Below the pieces are notes generated by a model. It searched no databases. It had not been told where the DNA came from and worked only from the letters and a program-made list of their open reading frames with translations. A stretch of DNA of 17,515 nt from positions 1 through 17,515 of the forward strand of contig CALNCU010000239.1 in NCBI GenBank assembly GCA_937875395.1, written 5' to 3'. Positions 7,261-14,466 of this stretch are shown here, one piece after another. Source of the stretch: an uncultured Armatimonadota bacterium (GTDB taxonomy: Bacteria > Armatimonadota > UBA5829 > DTJY01). Position 1 is the first letter of the stretch, and the number at the start of each line of letters is the position of its first letter. Made by a program: the position numbers and the translations under genes.

Positions 7261-8319
7261 ATGAACAAGCTGCAAGCGCTTAAAGATGAACCGTTATACA
7301 AGCAGCTTCAGAAAAGGCTCTTGGAAGAAGTACAGTGCGGCGGGTATTTATCCGGCCAAAAATTTTTAACCATAAATGAGATAGCAGATAAGTATAAAGT
7401 CAGCCGCATGACTGCACGGCAGGCTGTTATGCAGTTGCAAAAGGCCGGCATACTTTATTCCAGGCCCCAGAGAGGCACTTTTATAAACAATCCCAAAGGA
7501 AATATCAAATCCTCTTTTACCATAGGCGCAGCATTTTTAGATATTTATAACACCAGCAGCCCGTATCTGTCGGAATCGTTCAGGGGGCTTACGGGTATGG
7601 CAAGAGAGAAGGGGATGTCGCTTGTCACAATGGCCCTCAAATCTGACAGGGATATCCTCTCAGAACTGGAACTGAGCGGCAAAATTGATGGATTGGTTCT
7701 GACATCCTGGGTATCCGTAGAGGCAATTGTAAAGTTAAGAGAGATAGGCCTTCCGTTTGTGTGGCTGGATAATGATCTGCCGCTTCAGGATATAGCCTGC
7801 ATACTTGTAGATAAGATATATGGAATGCTGCTTTCCGTAGATTATCTTATTGCCCAAAAAAGGAAACGGATTGCAATGATAGACCCATGGGGAGGTTGCG
7901 AAAGGCTGGCCGGATGCAAAACAGTACTGGAATCAAAGGAACTGCCCGTTATTCCGGAGCTGCTGCGGGTGAATAGTGCCAGAACATATGAAGATGAGAC
8001 GGCATTTACATACAAATCTGCGGCTGAAATTCTGGATGAGGGTAAACCGGACGGGTTGGTAGTCTTTGGAGAGGTTGCAACTCAGATAGTTATAAGGTTA
8101 GCCTTGGAAAGAGGATTAAAGATTCCGGATGATCTTGCTATTGTGTCCTGTACTAATATAGCTACAAAAGATTACTTTCCGGTGCCGGTTGGCGTAATTA
8201 AAATACCATTAATGGAAATGTCCGGCATGGCGGTTGATCTACTGCACAAAATGCTAAGAGGCGAGCATATAGAGAACGCAAAAATAATGGTAAAACCGTA
8301 TCTTGTTGATGAAGAGTAG
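7261..8319 (+). CDS. GntR-type winged-helix regulator with LacI-like sugar-sensor domain (AraR-like architecture)
   Basis: This is a 352-residue cytoplasmic DNA-binding protein. Residues about 10-76 form a GntR winged helix: PLYKQLQKRLLEEV, then the helix-turn-helix LTINEIADKYKVSRMTARQAV (roughly 36-56), then the wing KAGILYSRPQRGTFI. From about residue 85 (FTIGAAFLDIY) the protein follows the periplasmic-binding-protein/LacI effector fold, with GLVLTSWVS and a DDLAIVSCTN segment near the end. This layout matches AraR of Bacillus and many sugar regulators. A purine-rich GGGGGA lies just upstream of the ATG. It is divergent from the six-gene operon, and the shared 152-bp gap holds two copies of ATGCTAGCAT, so it is the best candidate repressor of the operon and of itself. 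The inducer is unknown. The coding sequence is AT-richer than the operon it faces. Confidence 0.92.
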   Translation: MNKLQALKDEPLYKQLQKRLLEEVQCGGYLSGQKFLTINEIADKYKVSRMTARQAVMQLQKAGILYSRPQRGTFINNPKGNIKSSFTIGAAFLDIYNTSSPYLSESFRGLTGMAREKGMSLVTMALKSDRDILSELELSGKIDGLVLTSWVSVEAIVKLREIGLPFVWLDNDLPLQDIACILVDKIYGMLLSVDYLIAQKRKRIAMIDPWGGCERLAGCKTVLESKELPVIPELLRVNSARTYEDETAFTYKSAAEILDEGKPDGLVVFGEVATQIVIRLALERGLKIPDDLAIVSCTNIATKDYFPVPVGVIKIPLMEMSGMAVDLLHKMLRGEHIENAKIMVKPYLVDEE

Positions 8320-8397
8320 ACGCGGTTGCATCTGATTTGCAGGGTGCCTGAAGAACGAGTGTGCGCAAAGAGAACCGATGCATCAATAAATAAAAAG

Positions 8398-8425
8398 TGC
8401 CGGTATATTAAAAAAATTATCGGCA
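8398..8425 (+). repeat. Imperfect hairpin after the first regulator gene
   Basis: In the 203-nt gap 8320-8522, TGCCGGTATATT can pair with AATTATCGGCA across an A-rich loop, with a mismatch and a bulge. A short T-containing stretch (GTTTTCTTATT, from 8434) follows nine bases later. It may be a weak terminator of the regulator transcript. The stem is AT-rich near the loop, so termination is uncertain. Confidence 0.3.
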
Positions 8426-8445
8426 AAGAAGGAGTTTTCTTATTC

Positions 8446-8466
8446 ATGTCGAATATACTATCATAA
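8446..8466 (+). other. Possible six-codon leader ORF (MSNILS)
   Basis: ATG at 8446 opens six codons ending in TAA at 8464-8466. AGAAGGAG lies about 11 nt upstream, a better ribosome site than that of the regulator downstream. The stop directly abuts the inverted repeat at 8467-8487. This could be a chance ORF or a translated leader that affects the hairpin. Confidence 0.2.
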
Positions 8467-8487
8467 CTTCCAGCTGGTAGCTGGAAG
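8467..8487. promoter_or_regulatory. Perfect 9-bp inverted repeat, possible operator or RNA hairpin
   Basis: CTTCCAGCT (8467-8475) and AGCTGGAAG (8479-8487) are exact inverted copies around GGT. The repeat sits 12 bp upstream of a TATAAT (8499-8504), where a -35 box would lie. It could therefore be the operator through which the second regulator controls itself. No T-tract follows, so it is not a standard terminator. Confidence 0.45.
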
Positions 8488-8498
8488 GCGAAGAAGCT

Positions 8499-8504
8499 TA
8501 TAAT
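8499..8504 (+). promoter_or_regulatory. Possible -10 element of the second regulator gene
   Basis: A perfect TATAAT lies 18 bases before the ATG at 8523. No recognisable -35 element sits 16-18 bp upstream, because that space holds the inverted repeat. If real, the promoter would need an activator or give a leader of only about 12 nt. Confidence 0.35.
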
Positions 8505-8522
8505 AGAAGCAGTGGTACTAAA

Positions 8523-9671
8523 ATGGGAAAAATTAAGGTTCAAAAAGCAAAGCATGTTCAGCTAAAAGAACTGCTGATTGAAGATATTGTTAAAAACGGC
8601 TACCCGGTGGGCGCCAGGCTCCCCTCCGAGCAAGAATTAATCCGTCGGTATGATGTAAGCAACACCACAATATACAAGGCGCTTACATCGCTTGAGCATG
8701 AAGGCTATATCCGCAGAGAAAAGGGCCGCGGCACGTTTGTGGCGGATTACAAAAAATCCAACGGGCTTAAAGATAAACGCATAATAGGCTTTGTGACTAT
8801 TTTCCCCGGGATGACGGATACGGATACATCTCTATTCAGCGATATGCTAAATGGTATAATGGACAGCCTTCAGAAGCATGGCTGCGAGATGATTTTTAGA
8901 TCATCCGGTAATGTTGCAGAACAAGAAGTTCAACAAATAAACCAGTTGGCAGATTCAGTTAACGGTCTGATAATATTTCCCTCTGCAGTGGCAAACACAT
9001 CAGATGCCGTATTATCTGCATTGCATAAGCTGCAAGAGCGGCAGATTCCTTTTGTCCTGGTAGACCGTTATTTAAACGGACTGAACTGTAATTATGTGGT
9101 TACAGATAACTTTGCAGGCACATACAGCGCAGTAGAACACCTGGCAAAGCTGGGGCACAAATCCGTACTTCTGTTATGCCCTAATGACTGGAAATATGTA
9201 ACTCCACTTATTGACAGGGTGGGGGGATATGATCAAGCCATTAAAGATTTTGATGTAAAAGAGACGTTGGGCAGAAGAGACGAATCAAAGATTTTCCTGG
9301 AACGTAATCTGAATTACAGCTTCAACTATAAATCCATAGTAGAGCATATCATGAAAGTTGGTGGCCACCATGCGGCTGTAGTAACTACAGAGTACTATCT
9401 TGCCGTAGGTATTATAGAGACGGCGCAGAGGATGGGCCTTAAGGTTCCGGAGGATTTGGCCGTAGTAGGTTTTGATGAACACCAGGTTCCATGGCATTTT
9501 TCCGTTGGCATAACAACCGTAATTCAGCCCATGTATGATATAGGGCAGAGAGCAGTAGATGTACTTGTAGATAACATGGAAAACGGTGTTAAAGCTCCTG
9601 AAAATATATACCTGAAGCCCAGGCTGGTTGTAAAAGATTCATGCGGCGCCGTGCTTACAATGCCGGCGTAA
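8523..9671 (+). CDS. Second GntR-type regulator with LacI-like sensor domain
   Basis: This 382-residue protein has the same two-part layout as the regulator at 7261-8319 but a different sequence. Residues about 11-74 are the GntR winged helix: VQLKELLIEDIVKNG, the helix-turn-helix PSEQELIRRYDVSNTTIYKA (34-53), then HEGYIRREKGRGTFV. From about residue 87 (RIIGFVTIFPG) it follows the LacI/periplasmic-binding sensor fold, with GLIIFPSAV, PFVLVDRYL, AVEHLAKLGHKSVLLL and the late motif DLAVVGFDEHQVPW typical of LacI sensors. The start at 8523 is the only one available, because an in-frame TAG lies at 8478-8480; its ribosome site (AGTGG) is weak. It is followed after 22 nt by the prepilin-like gene, so it probably heads the transcript 8523-14373 and controls it. 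The inducer is unknown but is likely a sugar. Confidence 0.92.
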   Translation: MGKIKVQKAKHVQLKELLIEDIVKNGYPVGARLPSEQELIRRYDVSNTTIYKALTSLEHEGYIRREKGRGTFVADYKKSNGLKDKRIIGFVTIFPGMTDTDTSLFSDMLNGIMDSLQKHGCEMIFRSSGNVAEQEVQQINQLADSVNGLIIFPSAVANTSDAVLSALHKLQERQIPFVLVDRYLNGLNCNYVVTDNFAGTYSAVEHLAKLGHKSVLLLCPNDWKYVTPLIDRVGGYDQAIKDFDVKETLGRRDESKIFLERNLNYSFNYKSIVEHIMKVGGHHAAVVTTEYYLAVGIIETAQRMGLKVPEDLAVVGFDEHQVPWHFSVGITTVIQPMYDIGQRAVDVLVDNMENGVKAPENIYLKPRLVVKDSCGAVLTMPA

Positions 9672-9693
9672 TACTATTAAAGGAGGAATACCA

Positions 9694-10389
9694 GTGAGAC
9701 TGCAAAGATCAAGCATCAAGGCAAGACAAAGTATCAGAGGGTTCACGCTTATAGAACTTCTAGTTGTGATAGCCATTATAGCTATCCTGGCTGCAATACT
9801 CTTCCCCGTATTTGCAAAGGCAAGGGAGAAGGCAAAACAGTCTACATGCCAGAGTAATCTTAGGCAAATAGTTATGGCATTTCAAGCCTATGCGCAGGAT
9901 TATGAAGAGGTGTTTCCACTTAGTGAAACTCGTTTCCCCATTGGTGCGCCAGGCGGGGCTCTCAAAGGTTGGTACAGAGTGCTGATACCCTACATTGAAA
10001 CCAGAGATATGAGCAAATACAGCGATTACTGGAAGTATTGTGGCATATTCGTATGCCCTGCAGCGGTGTATCCCAGCCAGACATTTGCTTCTTGCGGTTA
10101 TAACAGAACAAATTGTCCTCCTCCGCAGCTGATTTCCAGATATAGCTATACGATGAACGCATATCTGGGAGAGCCTTCCAGGGCCGGAAGACTTGCAAAT
10201 ATACAATCACCAAGCACATGCCCTGCATTTTATGATGGAAGCCGTCCGGAGTCATTTAATGATAGTAATGATTATCATGTTACTTTTCCCCATAACGGCG
10301 GAGCAAATGTGGCATATGTAGACAGCCATGTGACGTGGTTGGATCAAACAAAAATAAAAAGGTCAGATTTAAAGGCAATTGGAAATTAG
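9694..10389 (+). CDS. Prepilin-like exported protein with H-X9-D C-terminal motif
   Basis: This 231-residue protein has a type IV pilin/pseudopilin N-terminus: a basic leader ending RG, then FTLIELLVVIAIIAILAAI, with the conserved Glu at position 5 of the predicted mature chain. A prepilin peptidase would cut between Gly16 and Phe17. The strongly hydrophobic helix spans residues 17-38. FAKAREKAKQSTCQSNLRQI and YAQDYEEVFP follow. The C-terminal HNGGANVAYVDSHV is the H-X9-D motif, with Ser in place of the common Gly. Such proteins occur in large paralogous sets in Armatimonadota, Planctomycetota and Lentisphaerota, and their function is not established. The start is GTG at 9694, with AAAGGAGG seven bases upstream. 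The gene sits between a sugar-type regulator and a large exported protein, which suggests a surface or secretion role for this locus. The pilin-type class is secure; a specific function is not. Confidence 0.9.
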   Translation: MRLQRSSIKARQSIRGFTLIELLVVIAIIAILAAILFPVFAKAREKAKQSTCQSNLRQIVMAFQAYAQDYEEVFPLSETRFPIGAPGGALKGWYRVLIPYIETRDMSKYSDYWKYCGIFVCPAAVYPSQTFASCGYNRTNCPPPQLISRYSYTMNAYLGEPSRAGRLANIQSPSTCPAFYDGSRPESFNDSNDYHVTFPHNGGANVAYVDSHVTWLDQTKIKRSDLKAIGN

Positions 10390-10422
10390 CTATAAAATAG
10401 CAAACATCAAAGGAGGTAGGTT

Positions 10423-13400
10423 ATGGTAACAAAGAGGATGATCTGGTATATGCCGGTGTTGATTATGCTGTTGGCATGCATTTCCGGCAGCTCGGTATAC
10501 GCAGGGACGAACCTGATCAAAAACCCTGGATTTGAGCAGGGCAGTACTGCTTGGACGTTTGTTAATCATAATGTTCGGGATGTAAGGGGCGAGATAACGG
10601 AGGTAGAGTATCACAGCGGTTTAAAGGCAGCCTCCATAGTTGCTCCAAGTACGCCCAGGATTTATTCAAGCTGGTATCAGCATGTTGCAGTTACCGAAGA
10701 GACTCTTCCGGATTATGTATCGGTTTGGTACCGTGCGCCGGATAATGATTGTGAGGTTATTCTAGTACACAAGAGCAGGGATGAAGCAGGGGGACTCGCT
10801 GTCAAAGGTAGTGTAAGATTGCCCTTAAAAAAAGGTGCGGATTGGCAACAGGCATCTATGAAGCTGAATTTCCCGCCGGATACCAGGTATATCGTGATTG
10901 AAATGCGTGTCAGCAAGCAGGGGAAATACCTGTTTGATGATATTGTGCTTGAGAGAAGAGCGGAGGATGTCTCATATAACCGGCCATACAGGTTCCTGTT
11001 TGTTGGTATTGATCACAATCAGATGAGTTCATCCTCCTCCATGCCGTCATTATGGGTGGATGCGCTCAAAAAAAAAGGCTGGGAGAATGTAAGCAGTGTA
11101 AGCTGGGATGACCTGACTCCTAAACTGCTTAAACAATCACGCATGGTGGCATTTGTGGGTTATCCCTCAAGATGCGAGCTTACTCCTAAAGATGAGGCAA
11201 TTGCAGAGCTTGTAAAGGAGTACGTAGAAGCAGGCGGCGGTGTGATGCTTGCGCAAAATAGTGATCAGATATTAGATAGAATGACGCTCCCTTTTTATAT
11301 GGCAGAGAAGTTGGGGTTGAATCTGCTCTATGAAAGAATCATCTCTGATCCTGCTAAAACTGTAAAAGCCGGTTCCTGGGAGCCGGATGTATATACTTAT
11401 ACATCCGGCGTATTTGGCCCGGTAGCCGCCAATGTAGGGGGCGTACTCTACCAGTCAAGAGTAGATATGTACACGTATGCGGGCGTGCTCCCTTTTCTGC
11501 CGGAATCACCGTGGCAGGTGGTTCTGCATGCCGGCCCCAATTCTAAGAGCGAACCGTATCTTTCCGGTCTGGATGATCTTGATAAAAAATCACGCAAGCA
11601 GGGTTTCAACGGCAACATTCCTCTGGCCGGGGTTCGGGAGCTTGGGCGCGGCCGTGTGGCGTATGTGGGACTACAATCCGATAATATCTTCCGGCGCAAC
11701 ATATCGTCCGCAGAGAGCCGCAAAACAGCCGAAGGGTTCCTAAGCAAAGGCATTGGCGCATACAAAAGCGATTTAATGCAGTTTTATCTGAATGTCTTTG
11801 ACTGGTGCTCCGCAAATGCCGCAAACCTGCAGGCGGCGGAGTTAAAAATGCCAAAGACTGATGGGCAAGCTGCATTTACAACAGCCTGGAAGATGCATAG
11901 GGGGATTATAGGTCCCAGAACCATCTACTCAACCGGGCAGAGCACCCCGGATGAATACGCGGCCAAAGCAAAAGCAGCCGGCATGGATTTTATAGTTTTT
12001 CTTGAAGATTTTGCAAACCTTAAGGAAGACGGATTTAACAAGCTGAAGGCGGATTGCCGCAGACTCTCCGGCGGCGGGTTTTTGGCGGTTCCGGGGATAA
12101 CTTATCAGAACACGGATGGCAACAATGAATACGCCTTCGGCAACTATATAAAAATGCCGTCCTCCCTTCTGCTCTCCAGTGACGGAAAACGTTTCAAGGT
12201 ATATAAAGATGATCCAAAGCAGAGGTGGCTTAAAAACAGATCAGATATGTGGATTGCAGATCTGGTATGGCTCTACCAATCGCTTGGCTTTAACAACTGC
12301 AGCGGATGGTATAATTTCTCTAAAAACCCCTATCCGTTCCATGACACTATGGGTGTAAACACCATGGGAATAATCACACAGGAGAACGGCCGCACACTGG
12401 AGAAGGTGCCGGAATACTATGGTTACCAGGCCAGAAGCGGGCAGTTTGTATGGCCGCTTGCGCTCACACTAATGAAGAGCGCAGATGAGATTTCCCTGCT
12501 TGAAAAGGGCGTTTATTACCAGAATGTTGTGGGCGCAGATGGATGCGCGCAGCTCTTCAAGCTGTTCAACACAAGATGGGCTAGGATGGCCAGGAACCTG
12601 TATCCGGAGACACCCCCGTTCGGAATGTTCTCCATTACCAATGGCCCCTTAATTGAGCTAAACATGCCCAGGGGAGATACGGATGTTCAGGGAGATATAT
12701 ATAACCCCAATCTGCAGGAATGGCAAATAAGCATGAAGGTAAGCTCAGATGCCGGCCTGCAGGAAGTTTTGCTTATGGATGGCGATACAGTGATCCGCCG
12801 ATTCTTACCTAAAGGAAAAAAAGTATTTGAGTATAAGAGCGCTTTATCAAAAGAGAGGCAGAAGTACATCTGGGCGGTGGCAAAAGATATTCACGGCAGA
12901 GAAGCAATGACCCGAGATACGGATTGTGATTCCTGGCTTATGCGTGAACAGCAGTGTGCAGACAGGGCCAACCAGCTTCTGGATAGCAGGCAGGTGCGCG
13001 CTGACGGCACCCCTTTCTTTGTAGGCTATGGCGGAGACACGGCCATGCCGGATAAAGGCCCCTGGAATGCGCGTATAAAACCTGTTGGCTGTTTTGTATT
13101 TGACAAGAAGCTTGGTGTAGGAGGACGTGTTTATGACGGCGCTCCTGAATCGTATTCACAGGTGTTCTTGAATCCCTTTGTTGTATATGATGGCGCAATG
13201 CCGGAAAAGGTAGGTTGGTCGCATCAACTGGTCTCCGGCAGAGAGGGGGCGCCACATGAGAGGCCGGAAAGATTAGTGGCCTCTTCAGATGTGCTTGTTG
13301 CCGACCGGATTCTTGATGGTGTATACTCTTTAGATACCGCAGGTGTCACACACACTGCTTATCATGCGCTATTTCCATCCAAGCCGTCAAAATATCTGGA

Positions 13401-14373
13401 GAGCAGGGCCAGGGTCTACCTGTACCTTATAAAACCTGACGGCGTTAGCGCATATCTATGGGATCAGGAGTTTACGGCTCTAAAAGATATACCGGTTTCC
13501 GGTAACAAGCCCTACGTTATCTCCCTTGGCTATATTGAGGGCCGCAATGCCAAAGAAAGAATTGTTGTGAACAAGGGCGCAACAGTAGATGCCAGCCCGT
13601 TCCCGATAAAACAGCAACAGACCTTTGATTTAAACAAGGGTGACTACCTGGGCCTGCTAAAGAGCAGCTTTGGCTCGCTAGTTATATACAGCCTAACGGA
13701 TGGTTTGGTGGCGGACTGCGGCAGCCCGTACATGCTGGGTATTAAGCCGAAGGGGAATATAATAAAAGCAGGCACCAAATTCCGTGCGCGCCTGCTGCTT
13801 GTAGGCATACCCAACAACGCCAGCGATCCGGCAGCCGTTGCGGCCAAAATTATAAGCGACTATGGCTTGGGAAAGAATCCATCTTATAAAGTAGAAGCAT
13901 CACAGGGAAGGGTTGCCGGACAGGAGTATCTGCTTAATCTTGAAAGCAAGAATGACTGCTTCCGCGGTCGTATGGCAGGCATAGCTGATCTTTCCGGCAA
14001 CCTTGGTGCTACAGTAAGCAGGCTGAACGGTAACTGGGCCGCCATATTCCAGCAACAGAGCAAAGCAAACAAAACCAGGCTTATCCCGGTAGAAAAAGGC
14101 ACCGGATATGCCGTAATAAGAGCTGATGACGATGCCAAGACCCTTTGCATAGGCCACCCAATAGTTGCCGATAGACGGGATGCAGTGATCGCTCTTAGCA
14201 GAACCCCAAACTGGAGCAACTGGAATCTGGAAATTCACAACCCTACCAACAAGGATATGAAGGTGAACGTAAAACATAATCCGGCATTCAATGGGTTCAA
14301 CTTTAATGAAACCCTTACACTGGCGCCCGGTACCTCCGTATTCAGAGACCTTGGCCCGGTTGAAAAGAGCTAG
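10423..14373 (+). CDS. Large exported multidomain protein: CBM-like, ThuA-like and divergent CehA/PHP-like regions
   Basis: This 1316-residue protein has an N-terminal export signal (KR, then a hydrophobic stretch to about 18). Cleavage may follow VYA at residue 27, or LLAC may act as a lipobox with Cys19. Residues about 29-185 resemble a carbohydrate-binding jelly roll (NLIKNPGFEQG...W to YLFDDIVLERR). Residues about 190-480 look like a ThuA/glutamine-amidotransferase-like alpha/beta domain (FLFVGIDHN, AFVGYPSRC, YVEAGGGVMLAQ, RVAYVGLQ). Residues about 483-830 follow the order of CehA/McbA-type PHP proteins: AWKMHRG (His492), DEYAAKAKAAGMDFIVF, LEDF at 527-530 where TDH is usual, FLAVPGITYQ, ITNGPLIEL (738-745) and a beta-rich end. 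Most metal ligands appear lost. The rest, to 1316, is beta-rich and unassigned. AAAGGAGG six bases before the ATG gives strong initiation. It is probably a surface glycan-binding protein; an enzymatic role is unproven. Confidence 0.85.
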   Translation: MVTKRMIWYMPVLIMLLACISGSSVYAGTNLIKNPGFEQGSTAWTFVNHNVRDVRGEITEVEYHSGLKAASIVAPSTPRIYSSWYQHVAVTEETLPDYVSVWYRAPDNDCEVILVHKSRDEAGGLAVKGSVRLPLKKGADWQQASMKLNFPPDTRYIVIEMRVSKQGKYLFDDIVLERRAEDVSYNRPYRFLFVGIDHNQMSSSSSMPSLWVDALKKKGWENVSSVSWDDLTPKLLKQSRMVAFVGYPSRCELTPKDEAIAELVKEYVEAGGGVMLAQNSDQILDRMTLPFYMAEKLGLNLLYERIISDPAKTVKAGSWEPDVYTYTSGVFGPVAANVGGVLYQSRVDMYTYAGVLPFLPESPWQVVLHAGPNSKSEPYLSGLDDLDKKSRKQGFNGNIPLAGVRELGRGRVAYVGLQSDNIFRRNISSAESRKTAEGFLSKGIGAYKSDLMQFYLNVFDWCSANAANLQAAELKMPKTDGQAAFTTAWKMHRGIIGPRTIYSTGQSTPDEYAAKAKAAGMDFIVFLEDFANLKEDGFNKLKADCRRLSGGGFLAVPGITYQNTDGNNEYAFGNYIKMPSSLLLSSDGKRFKVYKDDPKQRWLKNRSDMWIADLVWLYQSLGFNNCSGWYNFSKNPYPFHDTMGVNTMGIITQENGRTLEKVPEYYGYQARSGQFVWPLALTLMKSADEISLLEKGVYYQNVVGADGCAQLFKLFNTRWARMARNLYPETPPFGMFSITNGPLIELNMPRGDTDVQGDIYNPNLQEWQISMKVSSDAGLQEVLLMDGDTVIRRFLPKGKKVFEYKSALSKERQKYIWAVAKDIHGREAMTRDTDCDSWLMREQQCADRANQLLDSRQVRADGTPFFVGYGGDTAMPDKGPWNARIKPVGCFVFDKKLGVGGRVYDGAPESYSQVFLNPFVVYDGAMPEKVGWSHQLVSGREGAPHERPERLVASSDVLVADRILDGVYSLDTAGVTHTAYHALFPSKPSKYLESRARVYLYLIKPDGVSAYLWDQEFTALKDIPVSGNKPYVISLGYIEGRNAKERIVVNKGATVDASPFPIKQQQTFDLNKGDYLGLLKSSFGSLVIYSLTDGLVADCGSPYMLGIKPKGNIIKAGTKFRARLLLVGIPNNASDPAAVAAKIISDYGLGKNPSYKVEASQGRVAGQEYLLNLESKNDCFRGRMAGIADLSGNLGATVSRLNGNWAAIFQQQSKANKTRLIPVEKGTGYAVIRADDDAKTLCIGHPIVADRRDAVIALSRTPNWSNWNLEIHNPTNKDMKVNVKHNPAFNGFNFNETLTLAPGTSVFRDLGPVEKS

Positions 14374-14384
14374 TGAACATTCAG

Positions 14385-14445
14385 TACATTTGCACCCTCC
14401 GGCTTTCTGGTCTGGGGGGTGCAAATGTAAACCCTTTTATTTTAA
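14385..14445 (+). terminator. Strong rho-independent terminator
   Basis: TACATTTGCACCCTCC (14385-14400) pairs with GGGGGGTGCAAATGTA (14414-14429) over 16 bp with a single G-U pair and a 13-nt loop. The T-rich stretch CCCTTTTATTTT follows. It begins 11 nt after the stop of the large exported protein and should end the transcript from 8523. It lies before the alpha-mannosidase gene, whose ribosome site begins at 14451. Confidence 0.85.
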
Positions 14446-14466
14446 CACCCTAAGGAGTCACAAAAA

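Noticed and set aside
8467..8487. The perfect inverted repeat read as a terminator
   Set aside because: The downstream sequence GCGAAGAAGC is purine-rich without a T-tract, so an operator or leader hairpin is more likely.
8172..8555. A 127-codon minus-strand open frame spanning the gap between the two regulators
   Set aside because: It overlaps both regulator genes antisense and the hairpin region, and has no family signature.
13900..14424. A 174-codon minus-strand open frame
   Set aside because: It would start inside the intrinsic terminator and run antisense to the large exported protein, with no recognisable motif.
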